Assembly (NCBI GenBank): GCA_963665045.2
Contig: CAXXJQ010000006.1
Span: 620,001 to 684,000 of the forward strand
Reading direction: 5' to 3'
Source of the DNA: JAFGRU01 sp016934985
GTDB taxonomy: Bacteria > Desulfobacterota > Desulfuromonadia > Desulfuromonadales > JAAYDE01
DNA: 64,000 bases
A program made the position numbers and the translations under genes. Positions 44,135 to 52,884 of the stretch are shown piece after piece (position 1 is the first letter of the stretch; each line of letters opens with the position of its first letter). Below the pieces are notes generated by a model. It was not told where the DNA came from and did no database searches. It worked only from the letters and a program-made list of their open reading frames with translations.

Positions 44135-44166
44135 GTCGATAATAAATCCACTTACTATGCTTGAAA
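44120..44166. promoter_or_regulatory. Palindromic operator of the abiE operon
   Basis: TTTCAAGCATAGTA (44120-44133) and TACTATGCTTGAAA (44153-44166) are perfect 14-bp inverted arms with a 19-bp spacer. One arm covers the -10 box, the other reaches into the AAAGGA ribosome site before the AbiEi ATG. AbiEi-type antitoxins bind inverted repeats in their own promoter, so autorepression is expected. Confidence 0.85.
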
Positions 44167-44175
44167 GGACATTTT

Positions 44176-44826
44176 ATGGATTTTATCACAACCCTCCGGA
44201 AAGCCATTCCCTGGGAAGAGTTTGACTACCAGGTCCTGCTGAACGTTCTGCAAAACTATGCTTATCCCCGTGATAAAATTTCCGACCTGCTGGCAAAGGG
44301 CGTTATTCTCAGGGTAAAAAAAGGCCTGTACATCTTTGGCAATGACTACCGCATCAAGCCTTATACCAGGGAAATCCTCGCCAACCTGATCTATGGCCCC
44401 TCCTGTGTCTCCCTGGAATACGCTTTACACTACCACGGATTGACGCCGGAACGCTCGGAAGCCGTCACTTCGGTCACCACCAAGCGCCCCAAGCAGTTCC
44501 AAACACCCGTCGGTCTCTTCGATTACAGAAACGTACCGGAAACCGGTTTTCATATCGGTATGCAACGTGTCGAAATGCCGGATGGCCGTGCTTTTTTGTT
44601 GGCCAGCCCCGAAAAGGCCCTTTCCGATAAAATGCGCGGCGACCGTGGCCTGAAAATTCGCACTCAGAAAGAATGTCTTGACTATCTCGTCCATTCATTG
44701 CGAATCGATGAAGACGACCTGGCCAACCTCGATGCTGCGCTGGTTAAAGAAATTGCCGATGCTTACGCGTCAAAACGCATCCAACTTCTTGCCAACCTGA
44801 TAAAACGGCTGGGGAAAGGGATGTGA
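44176..44826 (+). CDS. abiEi: Type IV antitoxin AbiEi-like protein
   Basis: This 216-residue protein has an N-terminal winged-helix (about 5-60: YAYPRDKISDLLAKGVILRVKKGLYIF) and the AbiEi C-terminal domain (about 80-190), with CVSLEYALHYHGLTPERSEAVTSVT. In AbiE systems this protein represses its own operon and neutralises the AbiEii toxin without tight binding. The ATG at 44176 has AAAGGA 6 bp upstream. Its stop overlaps the toxin start by 4 bp (GTGA). The palindrome just upstream is a likely operator. Confidence 0.9.
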   Translation: MDFITTLRKAIPWEEFDYQVLLNVLQNYAYPRDKISDLLAKGVILRVKKGLYIFGNDYRIKPYTREILANLIYGPSCVSLEYALHYHGLTPERSEAVTSVTTKRPKQFQTPVGLFDYRNVPETGFHIGMQRVEMPDGRAFLLASPEKALSDKMRGDRGLKIRTQKECLDYLVHSLRIDEDDLANLDAALVKEIADAYASKRIQLLANLIKRLGKGM

Positions 44827-45695
44827 AAATGCAGGGTGCAGTTGCTCAAATGCTGGCGAAATATGATTGTCAACGCGTCGAGGACTATGTTCAGGCACTT
44901 AGAGAGATCCTCCAGGAAATCGCCCTGCTCGGTCTCTGGCGCAGCAAATTTTTCGAGAAGGCCGCTTTTTATGGCGGTACTGCTCTGCGCATTTTGTATG
45001 ATTTAGATCGTTTTTCAGAAGATCTCGACTTTTCCCTGCTTGAACCCACGGCGGATTTCGACCTGGGCCGTTACAGTTCAGCATTGGAGAAGGAGCTGTC
45101 GGCTTTTGGTTTTGATGTTTCCGTTGAGCAGAAAAGCAAATCGGTCGAAACCGCGGTTCAGTCAGCCTTTTTGAAAGCGAACACGGTCAACCAACTGCTG
45201 ATCATTCAGGCCGGCGAAGCAATAGCCCGCCAGATTCCCCCCGGCCAGGTTGTCAAAATCAAACTCGAAGTTGACACCGATCCCCCCGGCGGCTTCAGCA
45301 CAGAAACACGCTACCTGCTGCAACCAATCCCGTTCAGCGTTCGCACCTGTTGCCTGCCTGATCTTTTCGCGGGGAAAATGCACGCGCTGCTCTGTCGTCG
45401 CTGGAAGAACCGGGTGAAAGGACGGGACTGGTACGATCTGGTCTGGTACTGCACCCACCATCCGGAGCTGCATCTGACTCACCTTGAACAACGAATGCGC
45501 CAGAGCGGCCATTGGGCCAAAAGCCAAAACCTCACCAAGGAAGATTTCAAAGAGCTGATAGCGACAACCATCAATGAACTTGATATCAAACAGGTCCGCC
45601 GGGAGGTTTTGCCATTTGTCAGAAACCCGGATGCACTGGCCGTCTGGTCTCGCGAGTTTTTCCTCGACATCACCCGGCAAATCCGCTGTATCTGA
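44823..45695 (+). CDS. abiEii: AbiEii/AbiGii-type nucleotidyltransferase toxin
   Basis: This 290-residue protein is a nucleotidyltransferase toxin. The signature GGTALRI (51-57) is followed by DRFSEDLDFSL, with Asp67 and Asp69 as the likely metal ligands, then KIKLEVD and the RDWYDLVWY motif near 205. In characterised AbiE systems the toxin blocks growth and phage multiplication, probably by nucleotidylating tRNA. It starts with GTG inside the antitoxin stop; an ATG two codons on (44829) is possible. A SWIM-domain gene follows 25 bp later with its own strong ribosome site. Confidence 0.9.
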   Translation: MKMQGAVAQMLAKYDCQRVEDYVQALREILQEIALLGLWRSKFFEKAAFYGGTALRILYDLDRFSEDLDFSLLEPTADFDLGRYSSALEKELSAFGFDVSVEQKSKSVETAVQSAFLKANTVNQLLIIQAGEAIARQIPPGQVVKIKLEVDTDPPGGFSTETRYLLQPIPFSVRTCCLPDLFAGKMHALLCRRWKNRVKGRDWYDLVWYCTHHPELHLTHLEQRMRQSGHWAKSQNLTKEDFKELIATTINELDIKQVRREVLPFVRNPDALAVWSREFFLDITRQIRCI

Positions 45696-45720
45696 AACAT
45701 GCCGGCACAAAGGAGGGATA

Positions 45721-47649
45721 ATGCAATCACTCAGAAAAATGCTGGAGGGAATCACCCACGAGGATCTGCGCCAGTGGGCGGGCAGCAAGATATTCAATCG
45801 GGGCAAGGATTATGTGCCCTGTGTGTCGCACCTGTCACGCACCGAGGATGGTACGCTGGTGGCCTGGGTTTCAGGCACGGATGAGTATGCCACTTCCGTC
45901 AGGTATGAAGATCTTGACGAATTCGACTTTGACTGCACCTGTCCCTATGATGATTGGGGCCCCTGCAAGCATGTGGTGGCTGTGCTGCTGGCCGCTGCCG
46001 GCGAACTGAAGCGGAACAGGGAAATTCCCCTGCTGGATCCGGACGACGATCTTTACCTCGAGGCGTTCGAGGATGATGATCACGATTGGATGGAGGAGGA
46101 TCAGGACCAGAACGATGCCTGCGTCAGACTGGGGGAAAAAACCTCGTCGGAGTTTGAAAAGCTGCTGAGGGAAAAGTCCCGCGATGAACTTCAGGCCCTG
46201 CTGATTGAACTCGCCCTCGATTATCCCGAGGTCTCCCGTCGGCTGCGCGATACAGCACAGCTCGAAAGCGGACAGATTGACAAGCTGGTCCGCTCCCTGC
46301 GCAAAGAAATCCGTAGTCTGACCAGTGAAGACGCCTGGTATAACCCTTGGAAACATGAAGGGAACCTGCCCGACTATTCTTACGTCTCAGAACAATTGCA
46401 GGCGCTGCTGGACAAAGGGCATGCCGATGCCGTTTTCGAACTCGGCGGCGAACTCTGGGAGCGCGGCTCCAGGCAGGTCGAGGAATCCGACGACGAAGGC
46501 GAAACCGCCTTGGCAATCGTTGGTTGCCTTGACATTGTGTTGCAGGCCGTGCCCCGCACCAAGCTGTCTCCGGTTGAGCAGCTGGTATGGCTCGTCGAAC
46601 ATGAATTGAATGATGAATACGGGCTTCTGAGCGGTGCGGAAGCCGTCATGAATGACCCGCGCTATACTCAGGAGAACTGGCGCGAGGTCGCCCTGACCCT
46701 TGAGACCCGGCTGCGGGACATGGGCATACCGGAAAACGGCCGTTTCTCGTCAACCTACCGGCGCGAACGGGTCATGACCTGGCTGTGCAATGCCTATTCG
46801 CGCAGCGGTGAAGAGCAGAAGATTATCCCTCTCCTGGAGCGGGAAGCCGATTGTTGCCGAAGTTACGACATGCTGGTTAAAACATTGCTTGAAAGCGGCG
46901 AGCGCGGCCGGGCGCGCCAGTGGTGCATAAAGGGTTTTCATAAGACGTTTGAAGATGCGCCCGGCATTGCCGGCGACCTGCAGAAGCGTTTGCGGCAGAT
47001 GGCCGAAGAGGATTGCAACCTCGATCTGGTGGCGGCCTACCGAGGCGCGGATTTTTTCGCCAGCCCATCGGAACAAACTTACGTCAAATTACGACATACG
47101 GCAGAGAAGGTTAAGGTCTGGCCTGCCGTTCGCGACGGAGCCCTCGGTTTTCTGCAGACTGGAAAGTACCCGGAGCCGGGCGGCAAAGGCAAAAACTCCT
47201 GGCCGCTCCCCGAACCGGAGGTCAAACAGCCGGAATCCAAAGGAAAATTCAGGATGACCGGTTTCCCGCACCGGGAATTGCTGATCGAGATCGCCATCCT
47301 GGAAAAGCGCCATGACGATGCCGTGGCCATTTATCAGGAGTTGAAAAAAACCCGGCGCTGGGGGTGGGGGATTGATGAACGGTTGGCCAAAGCCGTCGCC
47401 GCCAGCCATCCTGACGTAGCTTTACAGATCTGGCAATCGATTGCCGAGCAGTTGATCGGGCAGGTTAAACCGAAAGCTTACCAGGAGGCTGCAGGATATC
47501 TGCGCCAGATGCACAAGGCTTATAAGCAGACCGGCCGGCTTGCCGACTGGAAGTCACTGATCCTTCAACTGCGCACTCAACACAAAGCCAAGCGGCGCTT
47601 GATGGAGGTACTGGACGGACTGGAAAACGACCGCAAATTGATCGACTGA
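45721..47649 (+). CDS. SWIM zinc-finger protein
   Basis: This 643-residue protein has a SWIM domain near its start: DCTCPYDDWGPCKHVVAVLLA gives C72, C74, C82 and H84 (CXCX7CXH), a zinc-binding fold that contacts nucleic acid or protein. After an acidic stretch (DDDLYLEAFEDDDHDW) the rest is largely alpha-helical and TPR/HEAT-like, with no helicase motifs, unlike SWIM-SNF2 proteins. AAAGGAGG lies 7 bp before the ATG. It sits 25 bp behind abiEii and is probably cotranscribed with the toxin-antitoxin pair. Function is unknown. Confidence 0.82.
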   Translation: MQSLRKMLEGITHEDLRQWAGSKIFNRGKDYVPCVSHLSRTEDGTLVAWVSGTDEYATSVRYEDLDEFDFDCTCPYDDWGPCKHVVAVLLAAAGELKRNREIPLLDPDDDLYLEAFEDDDHDWMEEDQDQNDACVRLGEKTSSEFEKLLREKSRDELQALLIELALDYPEVSRRLRDTAQLESGQIDKLVRSLRKEIRSLTSEDAWYNPWKHEGNLPDYSYVSEQLQALLDKGHADAVFELGGELWERGSRQVEESDDEGETALAIVGCLDIVLQAVPRTKLSPVEQLVWLVEHELNDEYGLLSGAEAVMNDPRYTQENWREVALTLETRLRDMGIPENGRFSSTYRRERVMTWLCNAYSRSGEEQKIIPLLEREADCCRSYDMLVKTLLESGERGRARQWCIKGFHKTFEDAPGIAGDLQKRLRQMAEEDCNLDLVAAYRGADFFASPSEQTYVKLRHTAEKVKVWPAVRDGALGFLQTGKYPEPGGKGKNSWPLPEPEVKQPESKGKFRMTGFPHRELLIEIAILEKRHDDAVAIYQELKKTRRWGWGIDERLAKAVAASHPDVALQIWQSIAEQLIGQVKPKAYQEAAGYLRQMHKAYKQTGRLADWKSLILQLRTQHKAKRRLMEVLDGLENDRKLID

Positions 47650-47743
47650 AGACAATATTTACGCCAACAGCAGGAGAGGATGAAGAGTTAAGTATCATTT
47701 CCCCTGAACGCTTCTGAACTCTTCAAGTTATTGTAATGTTTGA

Positions 47744-48457
47744 CTATGGGTTATTTTTTTCTTTAATTTGTATAAACTCCACAAACTTAGCAGTAAATTC
47801 TGTATAACATTGAGCTGACTCAAAACCACCGCCCATCACATATTTACCTTGAAAACCTTTTTTCCAAGAGCCTACGTTACTAAACAGGCCATTACCTTCC
47901 ATCTCTTTTAGGGCCGAATTAATTAAATAAGGATGATATTTTTCTGATAATGATTCAACTAAATCTTGATAGTTGATGAGTGGAAATGCGCCAATGTCAT
48001 CGTTAGGCTTATTTTCTCTTCTGACTTGTCTAATTAATAAATTATGGATATCTGCTAAAACCATTAGCGAAGCACGCGACATATTCCTGAGAATATCGAT
48101 AAATTTTAGTTTTTCTAATGTATCAAGGTAATTTTCGGACAAACCATTTATTAGTGCATTTATAAAAAGTTCCTGTTTATCTTCAAATTGGGCATCTAAT
48201 GCAGCATCAATAACTTTATTTCCAAACAATTTTCCATCTTCAGTTTTAAACCATTCAGAATCCAAGAATTTTTTTAAGTTCTCAACCTTTTCCTTAAGAT
48301 AGCAAAGGACTTTCTCTAAATTTCTCTCAAAGATACTTTGTTTATAAGCGTCATACCCAGCAATGGCCTGGCCCACAAGAGGCAATTGTGATGCCGCAGA
48401 TTTTGATACCCCTACTAACACTTGAAAAAGATCAGTTTCTCTTTCATTTAGACTCAT
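47744..48457 (-). CDS. Unrecognised AT-rich accessory protein
   Basis: The product has 237 residues, mostly alpha-helical, with no membrane helix. Visible features are a charged helix (ERNLEKVLCYLKEKVENLKKFLDSEWF) and a later hydrophobic one (ILRNMSRASLMVLADIHNLL). No family is recognised. The sequence is more AT-rich than the housekeeping genes and uses rare AT-ending codons, suggesting transfer. The ATG at 48457 has a GGAG site upstream. It is convergent with the SWIM gene. Confidence 0.62.
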   Translation of the reverse strand: MSLNERETDLFQVLVGVSKSAASQLPLVGQAIAGYDAYKQSIFERNLEKVLCYLKEKVENLKKFLDSEWFKTEDGKLFGNKVIDAALDAQFEDKQELFINALINGLSENYLDTLEKLKFIDILRNMSRASLMVLADIHNLLIRQVRRENKPNDDIGAFPLINYQDLVESLSEKYHPYLINSALKEMEGNGLFSNVGSWKKGFQGKYVMGGGFESAQCYTEFTAKFVEFIQIKEKNNP

Positions 48458-48614
48458 GCTTAGGATACTCCTACTCAATTATTCCCAACATTTTTCCAAT
48501 GGTTGAATTATCAGGTTAAAACCTTCCCTGCCTATTTTCCCCCTCCATCTTCACACCCAGATTCACCGGCCCAAAATGCCATCAATTTATTAAACAATTG
48601 AGCAACATTCCCAG

Positions 48615-49085
48615 CTACTCCACTAACTTCCGTGCCTGCGATGCGATCTTTGCTTGAATTGCCAATTGCTTTTCAACAAAAGCCTCCAGCTTGCCTGGAA
48701 AGAGTGATAGATCTTCCGCACCTCCATCCTTGGTAAGCAATACGATTTTATGCATTGCTTCTACATCTTTATAAATGTCAGCCGCGTATATCGAAGCTAA
48801 CATGGTAATTTTGCTATAGGCCTCGTCGTAGGCTGGCATTGTTTCAAGATTTTGATCTTTTGGGCCAACGCGCTTGTGCATATATTTCCATCCTGCGACA
48901 GCGAATTCTGTAACAGCAGAATATATCTCTTCCATCTTTTTTGCCCTAAGTTCCATCCGATTTCGGCGCTGGATGAGGGCATGTGTTAGGTAAACCACAA
49001 GCACTGCTGCAACAACAGACAAAACTGCTGTGACCAAACGCGCCTTATCTGCGTTAGCAGCAAAGATTTCGCAAAAATTCCACAT
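48615..49085 (-). CDS. Single-pass membrane protein, unrecognised
   Basis: This is a 156-residue protein with one N-terminal transmembrane helix (about 15-38: ARLVTAVLSVVAAVLVVYLTHALI) and a helical soluble part with charged heptads to the end. It resembles the next gene in plan: a short anchor and a cytoplasmic helical domain. GGTGAG lies before the ATG. AT-rich, in the same accessory block; no family recognised. Confidence 0.62.
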   Translation of the reverse strand: MWNFCEIFAANADKARLVTAVLSVVAAVLVVYLTHALIQRRNRMELRAKKMEEIYSAVTEFAVAGWKYMHKRVGPKDQNLETMPAYDEAYSKITMLASIYAADIYKDVEAMHKIVLLTKDGGAEDLSLFPGKLEAFVEKQLAIQAKIASQARKLVE

Positions 49086-49159
49086 TGTTCAGCTCACCTA
49101 AGGTTAGTTTTCATTAGAGAAAAAATAACGCCTTTCGATTTTTTGAAAAAATTAAAACC

Positions 49160-49693
49160 TCAAAAACAACTCGTCCACCAACGCCATCGTTGAAAAAAAG
49201 TTTTAACAATCGGCAAAAATCGGGTGCCGTTGATTAAATCCCGTTCCAAATTTTTTCTCACAGGATCAATTTTTTCCTTAAAAAGTATGATTATTTGGCT
49301 ATTTTTCTCATCCCAGTTTTGTGGTGTTGCGCTCCACAATATCTCGGTAGCTTCAAGGCAAGAGGATTTTAGAAAATTGAAAGTTCCTGTGAAATGACCT
49401 TCGCCGTATATAATTGCGAGTCGTACACCTACTTTGGATGTATTCAGCAGATCTTTTAGAGTTCTGCTGGCAATGCGATATTCTTGGTCAGTTAGGCCTT
49501 TTTTCTTTCCAGTGTAACCTGAATCCTTGTCAACATGAAGCATCTGTAACCGGGTATAAATATCATCAAAATAGCCAACAACTTCCAGCATAACCTCTGC
49601 ACGAAGACGAGCCTGTTCAGACAGGTACAAGTAAAATATCGAAAGGATCGTAGCTATTAACGCACCTACAAACCCTGATAATAATGATTCCAT
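49160..49693 (-). CDS. Single-pass membrane protein, unrecognised
   Basis: This is a 177-residue protein with an N-terminal transmembrane helix (about 4-26: LLSGFVGALIATILSIFYLYL) and a soluble helical remainder including ARLRAEVMLEVVGYFDDIYTRLQ. No family recognised. The start is the ATG after a TTG (49693); GGTGA lies 6 bp before it. It is the third of three AT-rich minus-strand genes and shares their plan, so the three may act together. 165 bp follow before the patatin-like gene end. Confidence 0.62.
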   Translation of the reverse strand: MESLLSGFVGALIATILSIFYLYLSEQARLRAEVMLEVVGYFDDIYTRLQMLHVDKDSGYTGKKKGLTDQEYRIASRTLKDLLNTSKVGVRLAIIYGEGHFTGTFNFLKSSCLEATEILWSATPQNWDEKNSQIIILFKEKIDPVRKNLERDLINGTRFLPIVKTFFQRWRWWTSCF

Positions 49694-49858
49694 CAATTTT
49701 CACCTATTGCAATCGGGGGAGGGACGTTGCTCTTTTGTCAACCAAAGGTTGATTTTTAACTCTGTATGCTGGAAAGCCGCGTTGCCAGTTTAAGAAAACA
49801 AAAAAAATGATCTCATTTTTAAAGAACCCGGCAACCTCCCCGCGATACTGACCCAGAA

Positions 49859-51349
49859 CTATCGGCCTTCCGGCTGATCTGCCGCACCGCACACCGTATC
49901 AACAAGCTGCGGGTCGATTTGCACCTCTCTGGGCGTCCATTCCGGGTCGAGGCTTTTCATCCCTTTATTGAAAGAGTCGGAAGTCATGAGTAGCCGGGCG
50001 GCGGAAACCCGGAGCAGGTCGACCGTTTGGCGAGGAAGCTTAAAGGACGTCGGAAGTTCCTGCAGGCAGCGCCGCAGGTGCGGGTCGTCGATGCGGTCGA
50101 AGGAGAGTTCGGCAAAGGTGAAATCCGTGACGATTGGTTGGGGGATCGGCCTGGCTTCCGGACACTGTCCGAGTTTGTGGTTGCAGGCATCGACGGTTCG
50201 CGCCAACTGTTCCATGTAATTGAAGTGGTTAGCGACGTTCTCGACACTGTCAAAAGAGACATCATCCATCGGACCGTTCATCACCACATCCAAAACGGCA
50301 TCGATTCCCGGGGGCTTGCTTTTCTCGTTCCAATCCTTTTTTTTCGAGGTTTTGGCGTTTACGGCAATGACCATGAGACGGTCGAGTTGTTGAAGATTGG
50401 CATACTGGAGGATGCTCCAGGGCGAATCCGTGGTCGTTATCGCCAGCAGCGGACCCCGCAACCCGAGATTATCGGAAAGCCCGCCGTCAAGGAGGTGGAC
50501 AAATTTGGAATCCGGATCGCGGTAGGAAGCGCTCGCCACGGCATCGGCATAGCGGCGGTCATACATTCTGCTGCGCAGCGCCAGGTCGATCCAGTCCGGC
50601 AGCGAGCCGCAGGAATCCTTGTAAGCATTGACGGTCAGCGGCGCAAAGGCCACCGGAAAGTTCGAGGAGGCGGCAACGGCACGGGCCACGGAGACATCGC
50701 TGAGATCGGAGCAGACCAGGTCAAACTGGTCCTGAGTGAATTCAAAGCGGTGGTTTATGCCGATGTCGGTGGAATTCAGCACCAGAAACGGCACCCCCCT
50801 GTCGCTGTTATTAATCAGGTCACCAAAGGTCTTGTCCCCGAATATTTCATCCCGGTACAGTTCCTCAGCCATGTCGATGCGGCTGAACTCGGGTGAGGCC
50901 AGACGAATCAGGTTATAGGGATTAAAGAGCCTGGCAACAAGCTGTCCCTGGATATTGCGGTAGAGGAACTTGTCCGGAAAGGTCGTGTAAAACTCATCCG
51001 GATAGAGGGCATAATAAGCAGAAGTAAAACTACCTCCGGAAACCGAGGAGATGATTTCAACATCATCGAGAAGCTTGCGTTTGCTGCCGTCCCTGGTTTG
51101 ATACTCGACCTGCCTGAGCTCTTCCATCAGGCCGAAAGAGAACGCCGCCGCCCGCGTGCCGCCGCCGGAAAAGGCAAGCAGGACAAAAGGCCGGTCAGGA
51201 GAGGGAGCATCCCGGACAACCTTGTAGCGATAGCCGGCATTGGGGTCATGAGAGGAAAGGGGCAGGTTGACGGGATAATGGGCGCAGCCGAAGGTGAAAA
51301 GAAAAAAGACCGAAAGGAGGAAAACCCAACATAAGTTTAAAATTCGCAT
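49859..51349 (-). CDS. Patatin-like phospholipase lipoprotein
   Basis: This 496-residue lipoprotein has a signal peptide with lipobox FTFGC (Cys22). The patatin domain carries the oxyanion loop SGGGTRAAAF (61-70), the nucleophile in SSVSGGSFTSA (Ser104) and the catalytic Asp in LLDGGLSDNLGLRG. It is therefore a predicted outer-envelope serine acylhydrolase. The ATG at 51349 has GGAGGTG 8 bp upstream, and its first 13 bp overlap the end of a small Cys-rich gene, so translation may be coupled. It lies in the accessory block. Confidence 0.9.
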   Translation of the reverse strand: MRILNLCWVFLLSVFFLFTFGCAHYPVNLPLSSHDPNAGYRYKVVRDAPSPDRPFVLLAFSGGGTRAAAFSFGLMEELRQVEYQTRDGSKRKLLDDVEIISSVSGGSFTSAYYALYPDEFYTTFPDKFLYRNIQGQLVARLFNPYNLIRLASPEFSRIDMAEELYRDEIFGDKTFGDLINNSDRGVPFLVLNSTDIGINHRFEFTQDQFDLVCSDLSDVSVARAVAASSNFPVAFAPLTVNAYKDSCGSLPDWIDLALRSRMYDRRYADAVASASYRDPDSKFVHLLDGGLSDNLGLRGPLLAITTTDSPWSILQYANLQQLDRLMVIAVNAKTSKKKDWNEKSKPPGIDAVLDVVMNGPMDDVSFDSVENVANHFNYMEQLARTVDACNHKLGQCPEARPIPQPIVTDFTFAELSFDRIDDPHLRRCLQELPTSFKLPRQTVDLLRVSAARLLMTSDSFNKGMKSLDPEWTPREVQIDPQLVDTVCGAADQPEGR

Positions 51350-51576
51350 TGGAAAGGCACCTCCATGGGAATAATCGGGTTGGTGTCCACAATCATGACT
51401 TCCCGCGGAGAGTCCAGGCACTTCTTGCCGCAGGAGCATTTCAACTCAATCCGGTGCAGACCCCGCCCGCATTGGAAAGTACGCAGGTTGCCGTTTTCAT
51501 CCTTGTTGCTGCCCTGCTCGTTACCGTCCAGAATCACCACCCCTCTTTCCAGACAAGGACATGTGAAAAATTCCAT
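51337..51576 (-). CDS. Small Cys-rich protein coupled to the patatin gene
   Basis: This is a 79-residue protein with about seven cysteines: CPC near the start, CGRGLHRIELKCSCGKKC in the middle and C near the end, a pattern that suggests a zinc or iron site. GGAGGG lies 6 bp before the ATG, which supports it as real. Its TAA falls 13 bp inside the patatin gene. No family is recognised. Confidence 0.68.
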   Translation of the reverse strand: MEFFTCPCLERGVVILDGNEQGSNKDENGNLRTFQCGRGLHRIELKCSCGKKCLDSPREVMIVDTNPIIPMEVPFQCEF

Positions 51577-51647
51577 GCTTCCCTCCGTATTTTTGGTCCT
51601 GCGCTAATTCCCTGGAAAGTTAACGAAACTCAAAGTGATCACCTTTT

Positions 51648-51821
51648 GTTACTATTCAGCATGGGGTGCTAAAAACCGACTACGGCCCAAAAGGCGGGTT
51701 CGTACCATTCATGACAAGAGCATTCTGGCGCAGGGATGCGGCAGCCGAGCCCCATGGATGGGTTTATGCGTTCCTTGACATGGGTGGTACGAACCCACCG
51801 ATCAGGAAGCTGAACAGTTAC
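51648..51821. repeat. MITE-like intergenic element, copy B
   Basis: Ends GTTACTATTCAGC (51648-51660) and GCTGAACAGTTAC (51809-51821) are near-inverted (11 of 13 positions). Inside, GGCGGGTTCGTACCA (51693-51707) pairs with the 15 bp at 51785-51799 at 14 positions. No transposase frame is present. The same kind of ends occur at 57319-57410 and 61684-61795. Confidence 0.78.
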
Positions 51822-51909
51822 CTTCTTTTTAACTTGTCAAAAAAACTGACATTTGACCTGCAAACCACCTCGCCGTATAACTAATCAGCATGTTATAAAT
51901 TAAATCTAA

Positions 51910-51965
51910 TGATGTCCAGGGGAAAGACTAAAAATCCACAGGATAGAAAGTTTAAAGCCCCTGGC
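51910..51965. repeat. Dispersed intergenic repeat, copy 1
   Basis: About 70 bp here match 56487-56551 well. Shared runs are AATGTC or GATGTC, GGGAAAAG/GGGAAAGA, TTAAAAATTC/TAAAAATCC, AGGATAGAAA and AAAGCCCCTG. The copies lie in different gene surroundings but on the same strand. It is not a known riboswitch consensus. Confidence 0.65.
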
Positions 51966-52446
51966 CCGGTGCCCCTTTATTTAATTTACCACTTCCTTAT
52001 CCATAGCGCTGCGGATGGCTCGCAGAGCATGACGCACCTGAACTTCGATCAGTTCCGTTTCCCACAAGCGAAACCCGCTAATTCATCGGTTTTTTCATGA
52101 TGCTCAGCCGCGAAACCGTCACTTGTGCGTCAGATCAAGTCAAGCACAGTGCCTTTATTTGCAGGCAGACCGGCAGAAGTCGAAAAGCAAAAAGCGAGCA
52201 CGGCCTGAGATGGCGTGCCATCGGCGATTGCAGCAAAAATTTTCCTGAATAATCCGGACTGGTATTTTTCCGAAGGGCAAAACAGGTTTTTATTGCTATT
52301 TACCGGTTATAATTAATTCAGGGGGTGCCCCTTTTTACCGTGGCAACTTCTGATTGTGGAACATCTTTTAGGGGTTCCCCAATTGTCCCGTTTCCGTCAA
52401 CTTCAACAGTCAAACAGGAAAATACCGGAAGGAAAGGAGGGCAGCC
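51966..52446. other. Gene-poor region without recognised gene
   Basis: Together with the two repeats just before it this makes an 870-bp stretch (51577-52446) without a supported gene. Frames here are short and lack ribosome sites, and the sequence is uneven in composition. Nothing else is recognised. Confidence 0.5.
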
Positions 52447-52671
52447 ATGTTTGAAGGAAAAAACATTCAAAGCATTGTCGTTTATCACCCGGGGGGAAAC
52501 TTTCTCTATCGAGTAGGGGTTGAGGGGATCCTCTCCATCCACTTGCGCCCGCCCGACGAACCCGGCCAAAGCGGCTGGTTTCTGCTAAAGCGCAAAGGGG
52601 AGACGGATATGTATGTCAACAGTATTTTTGTGGTTGAGACCATCCTCACCCCTGAACCCTCCAAAAAATGA
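52447..52671 (+). CDS. Small orphan protein
   Basis: The product has 74 residues with no membrane helix. It looks like a small mixed alpha/beta domain: a GGNFLYRVGVEGILSIHLR core and a hydrophobic C-terminal VNSIFVVETILTP. No family is recognised. A strong GAAAGGAGGG ribosome site lies 6 bp before the ATG, which argues that it is translated. It is the only plus-strand gene between the SWIM gene and the window end. Confidence 0.6.
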   Translation: MFEGKNIQSIVVYHPGGNFLYRVGVEGILSIHLRPPDEPGQSGWFLLKRKGETDMYVNSIFVVETILTPEPSKK

Positions 52672-52884
52672 TGGGTCGGCAACCGGGAACAACAATGGCC
52701 TGGGATAACGCAGAGTAGCCGATTGCAGAAAAAGCCTTCATGAGGGATCGGGTTAATAGAGCCTTTGGATTTTCTGGGCACAAGCTTCGCACATGCCATG
52801 GGTTTTATTGATCCGGGAAGGGCTCCGGATTTTACCGTAAGAGTTAAAGAGGGTAGCTGTCCTTTCAAATCAAGTCGACAGGAC

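Noticed and set aside
47681..47725. TGAAGAGTT/AACTCTTCA inverted pair after the SWIM gene as a terminator
   Set aside because: The loop is 27 nt and no T-run follows, so it is not a convincing intrinsic terminator; it may be a chance repeat.
49704..49892. 62-codon minus-strand frame between the AT-rich genes and the patatin end
   Set aside because: It overlaps the patatin C-terminus, has no ribosome site and no domain.
51666..51884. 72-codon frame inside the MITE-like copy B
   Set aside because: It spans the inverted repeat and both arms; the translation is an artefact of repeat DNA.
51910..51965. Dispersed repeat as a c-di-GMP or other known riboswitch
   Set aside because: The conserved bases of the known classes are not present in the right order, and the copies do not precede matching genes.
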